A stretch of 64,000 nucleotides of DNA from the NCBI RefSeq assembly GCF_003967355.1, contig NZ_BIFH01000033.1:1-64000 (forward strand), in the 5' to 3' direction. Below are positions 1 through 8,517 of this stretch, piece by piece; the stretch's first letter is position 1, and the number at the start of each line of letters is the position of its first letter. Below the pieces are notes generated by a model. The model had not been told where the DNA came from, did not search any database, and saw only the letters and a program-made list of their open reading frames with translations. The position numbers and the translations under genes are program-made. This stretch comes from Embleya hyalina (GTDB lineage: Bacteria > Actinomycetota > Actinomycetes > Streptomycetales > Streptomycetaceae).

Positions 1-293
1 AGCTCCGCACGCCGCCGCCGGCGGCCCACCCCACGGCCCGGACCCGCCCGGCGCCGGCCGGTCCGCAGCCGAGAGTGCGACGCGCGTTGGAAGCCACCCG
101 GCCCGCTCGGGAAGGTCGCCCGGGGGATTCGACCCGACCGCCTGCCTGCTCCCCGCTGCCTGCCGGCCGGGTTTCGGTGCGTGATGCATTCGGCTCGTCG
201 GGGATCACGAGCTTCCGAGTTCGGCTCGCCCCGCTGGGCGGTACCGTTGGGGGTTTGTTGTGGGGGGATTGTTCTTCGGAAGGATTTGTTCTC
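1..293. other. Left-edge non-coding stretch
   Basis: No gene can be supported here. The long frame that runs into the following hydrolase begins at 75, but its first 73 residues are basic and low in complexity and do not resemble the hydrolase fold. A better start with a ribosome binding site lies at 294. The stretch probably holds the hydrolase promoter, but I see no clear -35/-10 pair. Confidence 0.5.
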
Positions 294-893
294 GTGGCCC
301 GCATCGTGTTGTTTCACTCGGCCTATGGGCTGCGGCCCGCCGTTCAGGACGCGGCCGGGTGGTTGCGGGGGCTCGGGCATGAGGTGGTGGTGCCTGATCT
401 GTATGACGGGCGTTGCACCGAGTCGATCGAAGAAGGCATGGAGATCAAGGACGAGATCGGTGCGGACGAGCTGATTCGGCGGGCGGTGAAGGTGGCTGCG
501 GGGCTGGGGGAGGGGCTTGTGTACGCGGGCTTTTCGCTCGGGGCCTCGATCGCGCAGAACGCCGTGTTCGCGGATCGCACCGCGGCTGGGCTGTTGATGT
601 TCCACGGCACCTCCGACCTGCGTGAGGACGCCGTGACGGAGGTGCCGGTGCAGTTGCACGTGGCCGAGCCGGATCCGTTCGAGACCGAGGACTGGCTGGG
701 GACCTGGTATCTGGGCATGCGCCGCGCCGGGGCGGATGTGGAGATCCACCGCTACCGGGGCGCCGGTCACCTGTTCACCGATCCCGGGCTGCCGGACTAC
801 GACCGCGAGGCCGCCGCGCGTGCCTGGGCGATCGCCTCGGACTTCCTCAACGAGATCGACTCGGCCGCGGCGGCCGCGGCGGCCAGCGACTGA
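294..893 (+). CDS. Dienelactone hydrolase family protein
   Basis: Predicted cytoplasmic alpha/beta hydrolase of 199 aa, about the usual length for the dienelactone hydrolase family. The GTG at 294 is chosen because GGAAGG (278-283) sits 10 nt upstream and the protein then opens with a beta-strand, VARIVLFHSAYG. The nucleophile elbow reads AGFSLGAS, with Ser where classical dienelactone hydrolases have Cys. An acidic residue follows in AEPDPFE and the candidate catalytic His is in GAGHLFTD. The substrate is unknown. The C-terminus is a run of alanines encoded by a GCGGCC-rich tract that overlaps the 3' end of the convergent mechanosensitive channel gene. Confidence 0.8.
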   Translation: MARIVLFHSAYGLRPAVQDAAGWLRGLGHEVVVPDLYDGRCTESIEEGMEIKDEIGADELIRRAVKVAAGLGEGLVYAGFSLGASIAQNAVFADRTAAGLLMFHGTSDLREDAVTEVPVQLHVAEPDPFETEDWLGTWYLGMRRAGADVEIHRYRGAGHLFTDPGLPDYDREAAARAWAIASDFLNEIDSAAAAAAASD

Positions 894-2047
894 GGCTTCT
901 TGGCCAGGCTCACGTACTTGCGCGGACCGGTCTGCGCGGGCACCTGCGGGGTCGGACGCGCCTTCGCGAAGCGCCCGTTCCCGCTGTACGGGCCCACCGC
1001 CTCGTTGCCCAGCGGCGCGGGCGCGGTGGCGATCCGGGGCAGCGCGTACGGGTGTTCGCGGCGCAGGTAGTCGAGCAGCTTCTCGCGGACCTCGCAGCGC
1101 AGCGTCCACAGGTCGTCGGAGTCGCGGGCGGTGACCACCGCGCGGACCAGGATCGTGGTCGGCGTGGTGTCGGTGACGTACAGGCTCCAGCCCTGGCCGT
1201 CCCACAGGCCGGTGTCCTTGAGGATCCGGTGCAGTTCCTCGCGCAACTCGCTCACCGGCGCCGAGTGGTCCAGGTGCAGGAACACCGTCCCGGTCATCCG
1301 GGTGTCGGTGCGCGACCAGTTCTCGAACGGCCGCGAGGTGAAGTAGGACACCGGCATCACGATCCGGCGCTGGTCCCACGTGTTGACCACCAGATAGGTC
1401 AGGGTGATCTCCTCGATCGTGCCCATCTCCTGGTTGACCACCACCGAGTCGCCGATCCGGACCATGTCGCTGAACGCGATCTGCAACCCGGCGAACAGGT
1501 TGGCCAGCGCGCTCTGCGCGGCCAGACCGGCCACCACGCCGAGCAGACCGGCGGAGGCGAGCAGGCTGGTTCCGATCGTCTTCATGCCCGGGAAGGTCAT
1601 GATCATCGCGGCGAAGGTGATGATCCCGACGATCGCCACCGCCGTGCGCCGGATCAGCGCGATCTGGGTCTGTATCCGGCGCACCCGGCCGGTGTCCGTC
1701 GCGTTCGCCGCGTAGCGCTCGAACGAGGTGTTCACCAGCAGGGTGACCGCGTGCACGATCAGCCACGAGCAGGCCGCGATCACCGCGAGCACCAGGATGT
1801 GCCGGATCATCCCCCGACTGCGCTCGGGCAGCGCGGCGGCGGGCTCGGCGAGCAACAGCATCGAGGTGCCGAGGGTCGCCACGATCGAGGCGCGGCCGCG
1901 CCGCGCCATCGACCACAGTGGTCCGGTCAGTGGTTTGCGGGTCTGTACTTCGCGGGCCAGGCGAGCCATTCCCCAGGTCACCAGGCCCGTGAAGGCGATC
2001 ACCGAGACGAGCACGATGAGCGGGCGAAGTATGTGCCACACGTCCAC
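797..2047 (-). CDS. Small-conductance mechanosensitive channel (MscS family)
   Basis: Membrane channel that relieves hypo-osmotic turgor. The 416-aa protein has about five predicted membrane segments, the last being the pore helix rich in Gly and Ala (SLLASAGLLGVVAGLAAQSA). It is followed by the MscS beta-domain signature (FSDMVRIGDSVVVNQEMGTI) and an alpha/beta C-terminal domain. The chosen GTG at 2047 has GGGAGG eight nucleotides upstream; a second GTG is at 2041. Longer upstream frames have no transmembrane or family similarity. The last 25 or so residues, rich in Ala and basic residues, are antisense to the hydrolase C-terminus, so the two genes overlap tail to tail by 97 bp. Confidence 0.85.
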   Translation of the reverse strand: MDVWHILRPLIVLVSVIAFTGLVTWGMARLAREVQTRKPLTGPLWSMARRGRASIVATLGTSMLLLAEPAAALPERSRGMIRHILVLAVIAACSWLIVHAVTLLVNTSFERYAANATDTGRVRRIQTQIALIRRTAVAIVGIITFAAMIMTFPGMKTIGTSLLASAGLLGVVAGLAAQSALANLFAGLQIAFSDMVRIGDSVVVNQEMGTIEEITLTYLVVNTWDQRRIVMPVSYFTSRPFENWSRTDTRMTGTVFLHLDHSAPVSELREELHRILKDTGLWDGQGWSLYVTDTTPTTILVRAVVTARDSDDLWTLRCEVREKLLDYLRREHPYALPRIATAPAPLGNEAVGPYSGNGRFAKARPTPQVPAQTGPRKYVSLAKKPQSLAAAAAAAESISLRKSEAIAQARAAASRS

Positions 2048-2202
2048 GTCGAAGGCCTCCCAGGGGCTTGCGGTCAAACACGTACGGTACCCGAGCCCGC
2101 CGAGGTCACCCATCGCCTCGCGGGGCGCGCGGGAGGCGCCCCGGGGGTTCGCGGGGGCGATAGCGTGCTGGTTCGGGTGGTGCACGGCACGGAGGACGCG
2201 CG

Positions 2203-2841
2203 ATGTCCAAATGGACCAGGATCGGCAAAGCCGGCTTCGGCGCGGTGCGTCGCGGACAGCGGTTCCGCAGCGCTTCCCGGGCCGCGGCACAGCGCTCCGC
2301 CGAGGCCGGCGCGACCGCCTTCGACCCGGACGTGGACACCCGGCTCACCGCGCGGCAGACCGCCCTGCTGATCCGCTACCTGGCGGGCAAGGTGGTGCTG
2401 GGCCGGCTGGAATTCGTCTTTCTGGTCAAGTATTCGTTGGTGCTGATCGGCCTTCCGGCGCTGTTTCTGTTCCCGCCCCTGGGAATCGTGTTGCTTGTGC
2501 TGTTCTGCCTCGCGGCGCTGACGCAGTGGATGATCTCGCGTGCGGTCGGGCGGCTCGCCGCCTTTCATCGACTCGGCGCCGCCGAGGGGGAGTTGACCGA
2601 CGCGGCGACCGTGTGGTGGCCCAACCTCAAGCGCGAGACCGCCCGGGTGGGCCTGCCGACCCGGCCGCTCCCGCTGCTGCGCCTCGCCGCCGCCCGGGCG
2701 ACTCGGCGGTTGGACCCCGAGCGCGAGGCGGCGTTCGCGGCGATCGACTGGCGGGCGGTGCTGCCGCGCGACCAGTGGCGGCGGGCCCGGGTGCTGCTCG
2801 CGGAGGAGGCGGGCGGCGGACCGGCCGGGCGGACCGCGTAG
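2203..2841 (+). CDS. Hypothetical membrane protein
   Basis: Family not recognised. The 212-aa protein has a basic N-terminus, then one long or two closely spaced hydrophobic segments at about residues 67-107 (YSLVLIGLPALFLF onward), followed by a hydrophilic, Arg- and Ala-rich C-terminal half likely to be cytoplasmic. GGAGG at 2191-2195 supports the ATG. A TAGCGT hexamer at 2161-2166 is a plausible -10. The gene is divergent from the mechanosensitive channel gene, with about 155 bp between the start codons, so the two may share regulatory sequence. Confidence 0.6.
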   Translation: MSKWTRIGKAGFGAVRRGQRFRSASRAAAQRSAEAGATAFDPDVDTRLTARQTALLIRYLAGKVVLGRLEFVFLVKYSLVLIGLPALFLFPPLGIVLLVLFCLAALTQWMISRAVGRLAAFHRLGAAEGELTDAATVWWPNLKRETARVGLPTRPLPLLRLAAARATRRLDPEREAAFAAIDWRAVLPRDQWRRARVLLAEEAGGGPAGRTA

Positions 2842-2941
2842 AGTCGTCGGGTCGTGTGTCACCCCGCGCGCGCACCTCCTGACGCGCGTCGCGGGCGCCG
2901 CACACCGTCACCACCACCTTCAGGACGACGCGCGGGGTCGG

Positions 2942-3970
2942 ATGTACAAGCTGCCCGGAACGGACGAGCGGAGCGTGACCATTCCCGGCGAGCGCGCGAA
3001 CGCCGACCCGTGCTTCACGGTGCGCGGCCTGACCAGGACCTATCGCACCGGGCGCCGGCGCGATCGGCAGGTCGTCACCGCCAACGACACGATCGACCTG
3101 GACGTGCGCCGGGGCGAGATCTTCGGCCTGCTGGGGCCCAACGGCGCGGGCAAGTCCACCCTGGTCCGCCAGCTCACCGGCCTGCTCCGGCCCGACTCCG
3201 GCAGCATCGACCTGCTCGGCCACGACCTGGTGCGCCGCCCCGACGTGGCCGCCCGACTCGTCGCCTACCTCGGCCAGGAGTCCGGCGCGCTGGACGAGTT
3301 GACCGTCGCCCTCGCGATCGAGACCACCGCCAGGCTGCGCGCGCTCGACGCCCACCGGGCCCGAGCCGAGCGCGACGCGGTGCTCGACGAACTCGAACTC
3401 GGCCCGATCGCGGACCGTCCGCTGAAGAAGCTCTCCGGCGGCCAGCGCCGACTGGCCTGCGTGGCCACCGCGCTGGTGGGCGATCGGCCCGTGCTGGTCC
3501 TGGACGAGCCGACCACCGGCATGGACCCGGTCGCGCGCCGCGCGGTGTGGGCCGCGGTGGACCGCCGCCGGGCCGACGGCGGCGCCACCGTGCTCCTGGT
3601 CACCCACAACGTGATCGAGGCGGAGACCGTGCTCGACCGGGTCGCGGTGCTCGACGAGGGCCGGGTGATCGCGTGCGACACCCCCGGTGGCCTGAAGGCC
3701 ATGGTCGGCGACGAGGTCCGACTCGACCTGGTCTGGCGGGCCGACCCGCCGATGGACGACCCGGCGGTCGGTATGCTCGCGCGCAGCGCGGTGCGCACGG
3801 GCCGACGCTGGAGCACCCGGATGGAACCGGGAATGGCCCGCGAACTGCTCGCCGGTGTCACCTCCGGGCCCGCGTTCGAGGCGCTCGACGACTTCACGCT
3901 GTCCACGCCGAGCCTGGAGGACGTCTACCTCGCGCTCGGCGGCCGCCACCAGGGACTGGTCAAGGGATGA
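2942..3970 (+). CDS. ABC transporter ATP-binding protein (DrrA-like)
   Basis: Energises the membrane partner encoded immediately downstream. All nucleotide-binding motifs are present in order: Walker A GPNGAGKST, signature KKLSGGQRR, Walker B VLVLDEPTTGMD and the switch His in LLVTHN. The C-terminal segment ending TPSLEDVYLALGGR is typical of the ABC-2 drug and antibiotic exporter subfamily. Length is 342 aa, normal for the group. The start is not firm: the ATG at 2942 has no strong ribosome binding site, and a GTG at 2975 would also keep the whole domain. The stop overlaps the permease ATG by four bases, indicating translational coupling. Confidence 0.88.
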   Translation: MYKLPGTDERSVTIPGERANADPCFTVRGLTRTYRTGRRRDRQVVTANDTIDLDVRRGEIFGLLGPNGAGKSTLVRQLTGLLRPDSGSIDLLGHDLVRRPDVAARLVAYLGQESGALDELTVALAIETTARLRALDAHRARAERDAVLDELELGPIADRPLKKLSGGQRRLACVATALVGDRPVLVLDEPTTGMDPVARRAVWAAVDRRRADGGATVLLVTHNVIEAETVLDRVAVLDEGRVIACDTPGGLKAMVGDEVRLDLVWRADPPMDDPAVGMLARSAVRTGRRWSTRMEPGMARELLAGVTSGPAFEALDDFTLSTPSLEDVYLALGGRHQGLVKG

Positions 3971-4788
3971 GGGTGTCGACCCCAGTGAGTGCAGCGAGCA
4001 TCGAGACCGCGCCGACACGCCCGGTCGAATCGGTCGCCCCGGCGGCGGGTACGCCGCTCGCCGCCGGGCTGCTGACCGTCTACCGCGCGCAGTTGTCCCG
4101 GGTGCGGGTCTCCCGGGTGCCGCTGCTGTTCGTCGCGGTGTTCCAGTCGGTGGGCATCATGATCCTGATGCGCGGCGTGGTGGACACCGGCAGCGACAGC
4201 GCCCGCGAGGCGGTGGTGGCCGGGTCCGGCGTGCTCGTGGTCGCCTTCGTCGCGCTCAACCTGCTCGCCCAGCACTTCGGCAACCTGCGCGCGGCCAACG
4301 CGCTCGACTACTACCTGACGCTGCCGGTGCGCCCGGCCGCCGTGGTGCTCGGCATCGCCGCCGCGTACGCGTCCTTCACGCTGCCCGGCACGGTGGCCAC
4401 CGCGGTGATCGGCGCGCTGATGTTCCAGCTGCCGCTGGCCAACCTGTGGGTGCTGCTGCTGGTCGTACCGCTGTCCGGCGCGGCCCTCGCGGGCATCGGC
4501 GCGGTCTTCGGGCTGCTCGCGCCGCGCCCGGAACTGGCCACGCTCCTCGGCCAGTTGGGCATGTCGGCGGCGCTGCTGCTGGGCGTGCTGCCGGAGGACC
4601 GGATGCCCGAGGTGATCGTGCTCGCCCGGGACCTGCTGCCGTCGTCCTACGGGGTGGACGCGTTCATCGCGAGTTACGGCGACCCGAACTGGGCGGTGGT
4701 GGCCGGCAACCTGGCGGTCTGCGCGGGAGTGGGTGTGGTGATGCTCTCGCTGGCCACCTGGGCCTTCCGGCGCAGTACCCGGGCGTAG
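3967..4788 (+). CDS. ABC-2 type transporter permease
   Basis: Membrane subunit of the exporter formed with the preceding ATPase. The 273-aa protein has about six hydrophobic segments beginning near VPLLFVAVFQSVGIMILM and ending with GNLAVCAGVGVVMLSLATW, which fits the ABC-2 permease fold. The ATG at 3967 lies in ATGA and overlaps the ATPase stop; longer upstream frames are antisense or out-of-frame shadows of the ATPase gene. The cargo cannot be told from sequence; relatives export drugs, antibiotics or lipids. Confidence 0.82.
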   Translation: MRVSTPVSAASIETAPTRPVESVAPAAGTPLAAGLLTVYRAQLSRVRVSRVPLLFVAVFQSVGIMILMRGVVDTGSDSAREAVVAGSGVLVVAFVALNLLAQHFGNLRAANALDYYLTLPVRPAAVVLGIAAAYASFTLPGTVATAVIGALMFQLPLANLWVLLLVVPLSGAALAGIGAVFGLLAPRPELATLLGQLGMSAALLLGVLPEDRMPEVIVLARDLLPSSYGVDAFIASYGDPNWAVVAGNLAVCAGVGVVMLSLATWAFRRSTRA

Positions 4789-4866
4789 CCGACGCCCTTC
4801 GACACCGGACACATCGCCGCGCGGGGCCGACCCGCGGGCTCGAGCCGTACATGGGACGCTGACCAG

Positions 4867-5577
4867 ATGACGTCTGCCGGGGATATCGACCCCTACCCGT
4901 CGCCCGAGGGCGCGCACGTGGGCTTCGCGCCCGGGTACGACGCGCCCCCCTCGCTGTGGCGGCGCTACCGCACCGACGTGATCGCGTTCGCCGCGGTGGT
5001 CGCGACCTGCCTGGTGGTGGGCGTGATCGTGGGCGTGGTCTGGGAGCAGATCACCCCCCGGGTGCCGCTGATGGCCACCAAGGAGGGCGTCTTCCAGGTC
5101 TCGCCCGAGACCGAGACCTCGATCGCCCTGGACGGCTGGTTCGCGGTGTGCGGCGTGGTGGCCGGCATCGTGCTCGCGCCGCTCGCGTTCTGGCGGTTCC
5201 GTCGGCAGGGCGTGGCGACCGCGCTCGCGCTGACCGTCGGCGGGATCGCCGGCGCGTATCTGGCCTTCAAGGTCGGCGTGGCGCTCGGTCCGGACGGGAT
5301 CGCCGACGAGGTGCGTCGCGTCGGTCTGGGCAAGCGCTTCGACCAGGAGTTGGACCTGAAGGCCAAGGGCGTGCTGCTGCTGTGGCCGATCGCGTCGATG
5401 GTGATCTTCCTCGGTCTGTCCGCCGGGTTCGCCCCCGCGGAGCGCCGCGAGACGTTCCAGGGACCGTGGCCGTGGGCGCCCCAGGGCCCGGGCCGAGACC
5501 ACGCCCCCGGCCCGTTCCCGGACTCGACCGTGTCCACCCCGGTGGACCTCACCAAGCACCGGTCCGACGAGGGCTGA
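4867..5577 (+). CDS. DUF2567-like membrane protein
   Basis: Integral membrane protein of 236 aa and unknown function. A Pro-rich cytoplasmic N-terminus of about 35 residues is followed by four hydrophobic segments: VIAFAAVVATCLVVGVIV, FAVCGVVAGIVLAPLA, LALTVGGIAGAYLAF, and LLLWPIASMVIFLGLSAG. The tail is Pro-rich. The arrangement and its position between an ABC exporter and a YbaK gene resemble actinobacterial DUF2567 proteins as I remember them; this assignment is by memory, not alignment. It converges on the YbaK gene with a 50-bp gap. Confidence 0.6.
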   Translation: MTSAGDIDPYPSPEGAHVGFAPGYDAPPSLWRRYRTDVIAFAAVVATCLVVGVIVGVVWEQITPRVPLMATKEGVFQVSPETETSIALDGWFAVCGVVAGIVLAPLAFWRFRRQGVATALALTVGGIAGAYLAFKVGVALGPDGIADEVRRVGLGKRFDQELDLKAKGVLLLWPIASMVIFLGLSAGFAPAERRETFQGPWPWAPQGPGRDHAPGPFPDSTVSTPVDLTKHRSDEG

Positions 5578-5627
5578 CCCCGGGGGCGGTACGCGGTACC
5601 CGGGCCGACCCCTGCGGGGCGAAGCCG

Positions 5628-6125
5628 CTAGACCCGCCCCACCGGAGCCGTCACCGCGTCCGTGAGCCGGATCAGGTCGGCCGGGGCCAGCTCGATCTCC
5701 AGGCCCCGGCGACCCGCCGACACGTACACGGTCTCCAGCGCGAGCACGGAGGCGTCCACCACGGTGGGGTGCCGGCGCTTTTGGCCGAGGGGGCTGATCC
5801 CGCCGAGCACGTAGCCCGTGGCCCGCTCGGCCGCCGCCGGGTCGGCCATCGCCGCGCGCTTGCCGCCGACCGCCGCGGCCAGCGCCTTGAGGTCGAGCCT
5901 GCCCGCCACCGGGACCACCGCGACGGTGAGCGCGCCGTCCACGTCGGCGAGCAGCGTCTTGAACACCCGCTCCGCCGGGACGCCGAGCACCGTCGCGGCC
6001 TCCTCGCCGTACGAGGCCGCGTCCGGGTCGTGCGTGTACGCGTGCGTCGTGAACGCCACGCCCTCGCGGGTCAGCGCCACCGTCGCCGGGGTGCCCTGTC
6101 CACCCTTGGTCCTGCCCTTCGCCAT
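5628..6125 (-). CDS. ybaK: Cys-tRNA(Pro)/aminoacyl-tRNA deacylase, YbaK family
   Basis: Predicted trans-editing enzyme that hydrolyses Cys mischarged onto tRNA-Pro. The 165-aa length fits the single-domain YbaK family. Recognisable segments are VFKTLLADVDGALTVAVVPVAGRLDLKALAAAVGGKRAAMAD and the conserved GYVLGGISPLGQKRRHPTVVD region, which lines the active site. The ATG at 6125 is preferred because GAAGGG lies about nine nucleotides upstream and the family starts close to this point; a longer frame adds an unrelated Pro- and Thr-rich segment. It probably shares a transcript with the LON-domain gene upstream, 67 bp away. Confidence 0.85.
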   Translation of the reverse strand: MAKGRTKGGQGTPATVALTREGVAFTTHAYTHDPDAASYGEEAATVLGVPAERVFKTLLADVDGALTVAVVPVAGRLDLKALAAAVGGKRAAMADPAAAERATGYVLGGISPLGQKRRHPTVVDASVLALETVYVSAGRRGLEIELAPADLIRLTDAVTAPVGRV

Positions 6126-6192
6126 GCCGGCGCGCCCTTCGGTCGGGTCGGTCGGGCCCGAGGCGGTCGGGCCCGCCTCGGCCGGTCCGCGT

Positions 6193-6879
6193 TCAGTTGG
6201 GTTCGATGTTCTGCCGCAACAACTCGATCGCGGGCAACGAGGGCAGGTGGTCGAGCAGCGCCGCCTCACGGCGCAGCAGTTCCACCTCGGCGGTCAGCCG
6301 GGCGGTCGCGTCCTCCGCCTCCAGGAGCCGCTGCTTGTCGTGCGGGTCGAGCACCACCGCGGCGGCCACCAGGTAGGACAGCACGACCGGGTCGTCGGGC
6401 AGCTCCGGCAGGCTCATCGGAGTGCGCTGCTGGGCGGTGAGCAGCCGGCGCTGATACTCGGCGAAGGCCCGCGTCGCGGCCAGCCCGAGCACGTCGGCCC
6501 GCTCGCCGGGCGGATCGGCCAGGTATTCGACCTCGGCGTACAGATACGGCCCCGAGTCGTCCACCGAGACCAGCTCGAACCGGGTCGCGCCGGTGGCCAC
6601 CAGGTCGTAGCGGCCGTCCTCGTGCGTCTTGATCGTGGCGATCTCCGCCGTGCAGCCCACCTGGTGCAGGACCGCCCGCGGATCGCCCTGGATGTCGCCG
6701 ACCTCGCGCCCGGTGCGCAGCGCCACCACGCCGAAGCGCTGCTCCGCCTGGGGCAGCGCCTCCAGGTCCCGGACCAGCGCGCGGTATCGCTCCTCGAAGA
6801 TGTGCAGGGGCAGCACCAGACCCGGATAGAGCACCGAGTTGAGCGGGAAGAGCGGAAGCCGGTCGGTCACGGTGACCAA
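6193..6879 (-). CDS. LON substrate-binding domain protein
   Basis: The 228-aa protein starts directly with the LON N-terminal domain (DRLPLFPLNSVLYPGLVLPLHIFEERYRAL), lacks the AAA+ and protease domains of Lon, and so belongs to the stand-alone substrate-binding class. The C-terminal half is mostly alpha-helical. Its biochemical role is not established in the family. The start is TTG at 6879 with AGGG about eight nucleotides upstream; GTG at 6870 is an alternative that would lose three residues. It lies upstream of and probably in operon with ybaK. Confidence 0.8.
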   Translation of the reverse strand: MVTVTDRLPLFPLNSVLYPGLVLPLHIFEERYRALVRDLEALPQAEQRFGVVALRTGREVGDIQGDPRAVLHQVGCTAEIATIKTHEDGRYDLVATGATRFELVSVDDSGPYLYAEVEYLADPPGERADVLGLAATRAFAEYQRRLLTAQQRTPMSLPELPDDPVVLSYLVAAAVVLDPHDKQRLLEAEDATARLTAEVELLRREAALLDHLPSLPAIELLRQNIEPN

Positions 6880-6918
6880 GAGTAGGCCCTGACCGCCGGA
6901 GCGCGTCGATCATTGATC

Positions 6919-8409
6919 TCACCCACGATTGAGCACCCGCGTCGCGCCCGCCGCCGCGGCCCCGGCGAGGATCCAACCGAGCAGGATCAGCGAGTAGGCG
7001 AGCCACTGGCCGATCCCGGTCGGCTTCCACGCGCCGTCCTGACCGAGTGTCACCACCGGCAGGAGCAGGTCGAGGGTGTACCAGAACGGGTTCCAGCGCG
7101 GCGCCTCGTCCGCCTTCAGCGGGGCCGGCGGATCGGCCGCGAACACCGCCGTGCCGATCGCCACCAGCGCGACCAGCCAGCCGACGGCGCGCGCCGGGCG
7201 GTAGCCGTAGCCGATCGCCACGTCCTGCACATGGCCCCAGAGCCGGCCGGCCGGGCCCAACCCGGCGCGCCGCCTGCGCTGCTTGGCCAGCAGCACGGTC
7301 CGGGCCTGCTCGTCCTCGCCCGCCGTGCGGTAGGCGGCGGCGAGTTGGTCGTAGGGCTGGGGGGCGTATTCGGCGGTGCCCCGCTCCACCCAGTCCACCC
7401 GCTGACGCACGCTCAGCGGGGGCTCGGCGCGCAGCGTCGTGTACCGCGTCCCGGCCAGGACCAGGTCGCCGGGCGCCGGCCAGGAGTCCGGCCCGTCGGT
7501 GAGCGTGCCGAAGGTCGCGTTGGTGAGCACGATCCGTCCGCGCGGCGGCCGGGCCGGCTTCATGTGCAGGCCCTGCGCGACCACCCGCGACATGGTCAAC
7601 TCCTCGCCGGGATTCGCGCAGATCACCGCGCGCCTGAGCACCAGGCCGCCGCCCAGGCGCGCGTCGTTGAGCCGGATCGAGCCGGTCGCGGCGAAGCCCA
7701 CGCTCAGATGCAGCGAGTGCTCGACCGTGATCCGCCCGAGATCCATCGCCAACTCCCCGGGGCGCTCCACCGTCGCCCCGTACAGCGTGACCCGCCCGCC
7801 GAACCGGCCCCCGTACAGGCTCACCTGACCGCGGAAGACGCTGCGGTCCATCGACGAGTCCGCGCCCACGTGCAGGCCGTTGGCCATCAACGCCACCCCG
7901 CGCCGGTCCGGACCGACCACGCAGTCGTCGATCCGCAGGTCGTTGTCCACGCGCGTGTCCAGGATCCGCAGGCCGCGCGCCACCTCGCAGCGGCACAGCG
8001 ACAGGTCGCCGTCGACCCGCATGTTGCGGCCCTGGATCTCGGTCAGCGCGCAGTCGAGCAGGTTCAGCGTCCGCGTGCTCGCCACGTTCAGCACGATCGG
8101 GCCCTCGAAGCGGCAGCCGATCATCGAGACGTAGACGTCGAGCCGGGCGCCGCCCAACTCCAGGTCGCCCACCACCCGGGCGCCGCTCAGGCGCAGCGCC
8201 GTGGTGTGACCGGGCTCCGCCTCCGGCGGCTGGAGCAGCAGCCGGGCGAGCACCTGGGCCCGGACCGTGCGGTCCGGCCCCCACGTCGCGCCCGTGCGCG
8301 GGTCGTCGTCCGCCGGCACGCCCGTGCCCAGATTCAGCCGCTCGCCGCGTCGATACGCCTCCCACAGGCGGATCTCGGTCGCGCTCAGATGCCCCGGCGG
8401 TGTGCTCAT
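6919..8409 (-). CDS. Repeat-rich membrane-anchored protein (often annotated membrane-associated oxidoreductase)
   Basis: 496-aa protein of unknown function. Residues of about 60-310 carry a loose hydrophobic repeat around [53 protein letters not shown] and [19 protein letters not shown], suggesting a right-handed beta-helix related to pentapeptide-repeat proteins. Two or more C-terminal membrane segments follow ([37 protein letters not shown]). Similar Streptomyces proteins are labelled membrane-associated oxidoreductase, but I see no cofactor motif to justify that name. The ATG has GGGGGA six nucleotides upstream. The gene is divergent from hisD with 108 bp between the starts. Confidence 0.65.
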   Translation of the reverse strand: MSTPPGHLSATEIRLWEAYRRGERLNLGTGVPADDDPRTGATWGPDRTVRAQVLARLLLQPPEAEPGHTTALRLSGARVVGDLELGGARLDVYVSMIGCRFEGPIVLNVASTRTLNLLDCALTEIQGRNMRVDGDLSLCRCEVARGLRILDTRVDNDLRIDDCVVGPDRRGVALMANGLHVGADSSMDRSVFRGQVSLYGGRFGGRVTLYGATVERPGELAMDLGRITVEHSLHLSVGFAATGSIRLNDARLGGGLVLRRAVICANPGEELTMSRVVAQGLHMKPARPPRGRIVLTNATFGTLTDGPDSWPAPGDLVLAGTRYTTLRAEPPLSVRQRVDWVERGTAEYAPQPYDQLAAAYRTAGEDEQARTVLLAKQRRRRAGLGPAGRLWGHVQDVAIGYGYRPARAVGWLVALVAIGTAVFAADPPAPLKADEAPRWNPFWYTLDLLLPVVTLGQDGAWKPTGIGQWLAYSLILLGWILAGAAAAGATRVLNRG

Positions 8410-8504
8410 CCGTGTTCCCCCGACACTGGAAGGCTGCTGCGTCCCGCCCATGATCGCGCGTCTCACTGTCCGACACGCGAGGACGTATGGTTCGGAGCCG
8501 TCTC

Positions 8505-8510
8505 TACACT
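8505..8510 (+). promoter_or_regulatory. Candidate -10 element of hisD (leaderless start)
   Basis: TACACT ends seven nucleotides before the hisD GTG, so a transcript would begin at or next to the start codon. No clear -35 hexamer is visible at 17-18 bp. hisD has no convincing ribosome binding site, consistent with a leaderless mRNA. Confidence 0.5.
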
Positions 8511-8517
8511 GGGGCGG

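Noticed and set aside
75-293. N-terminal extension of the hydrolase from 75
   Set aside because: It adds 73 residues without family similarity; the GTG at 294 has a proper ribosome binding site.
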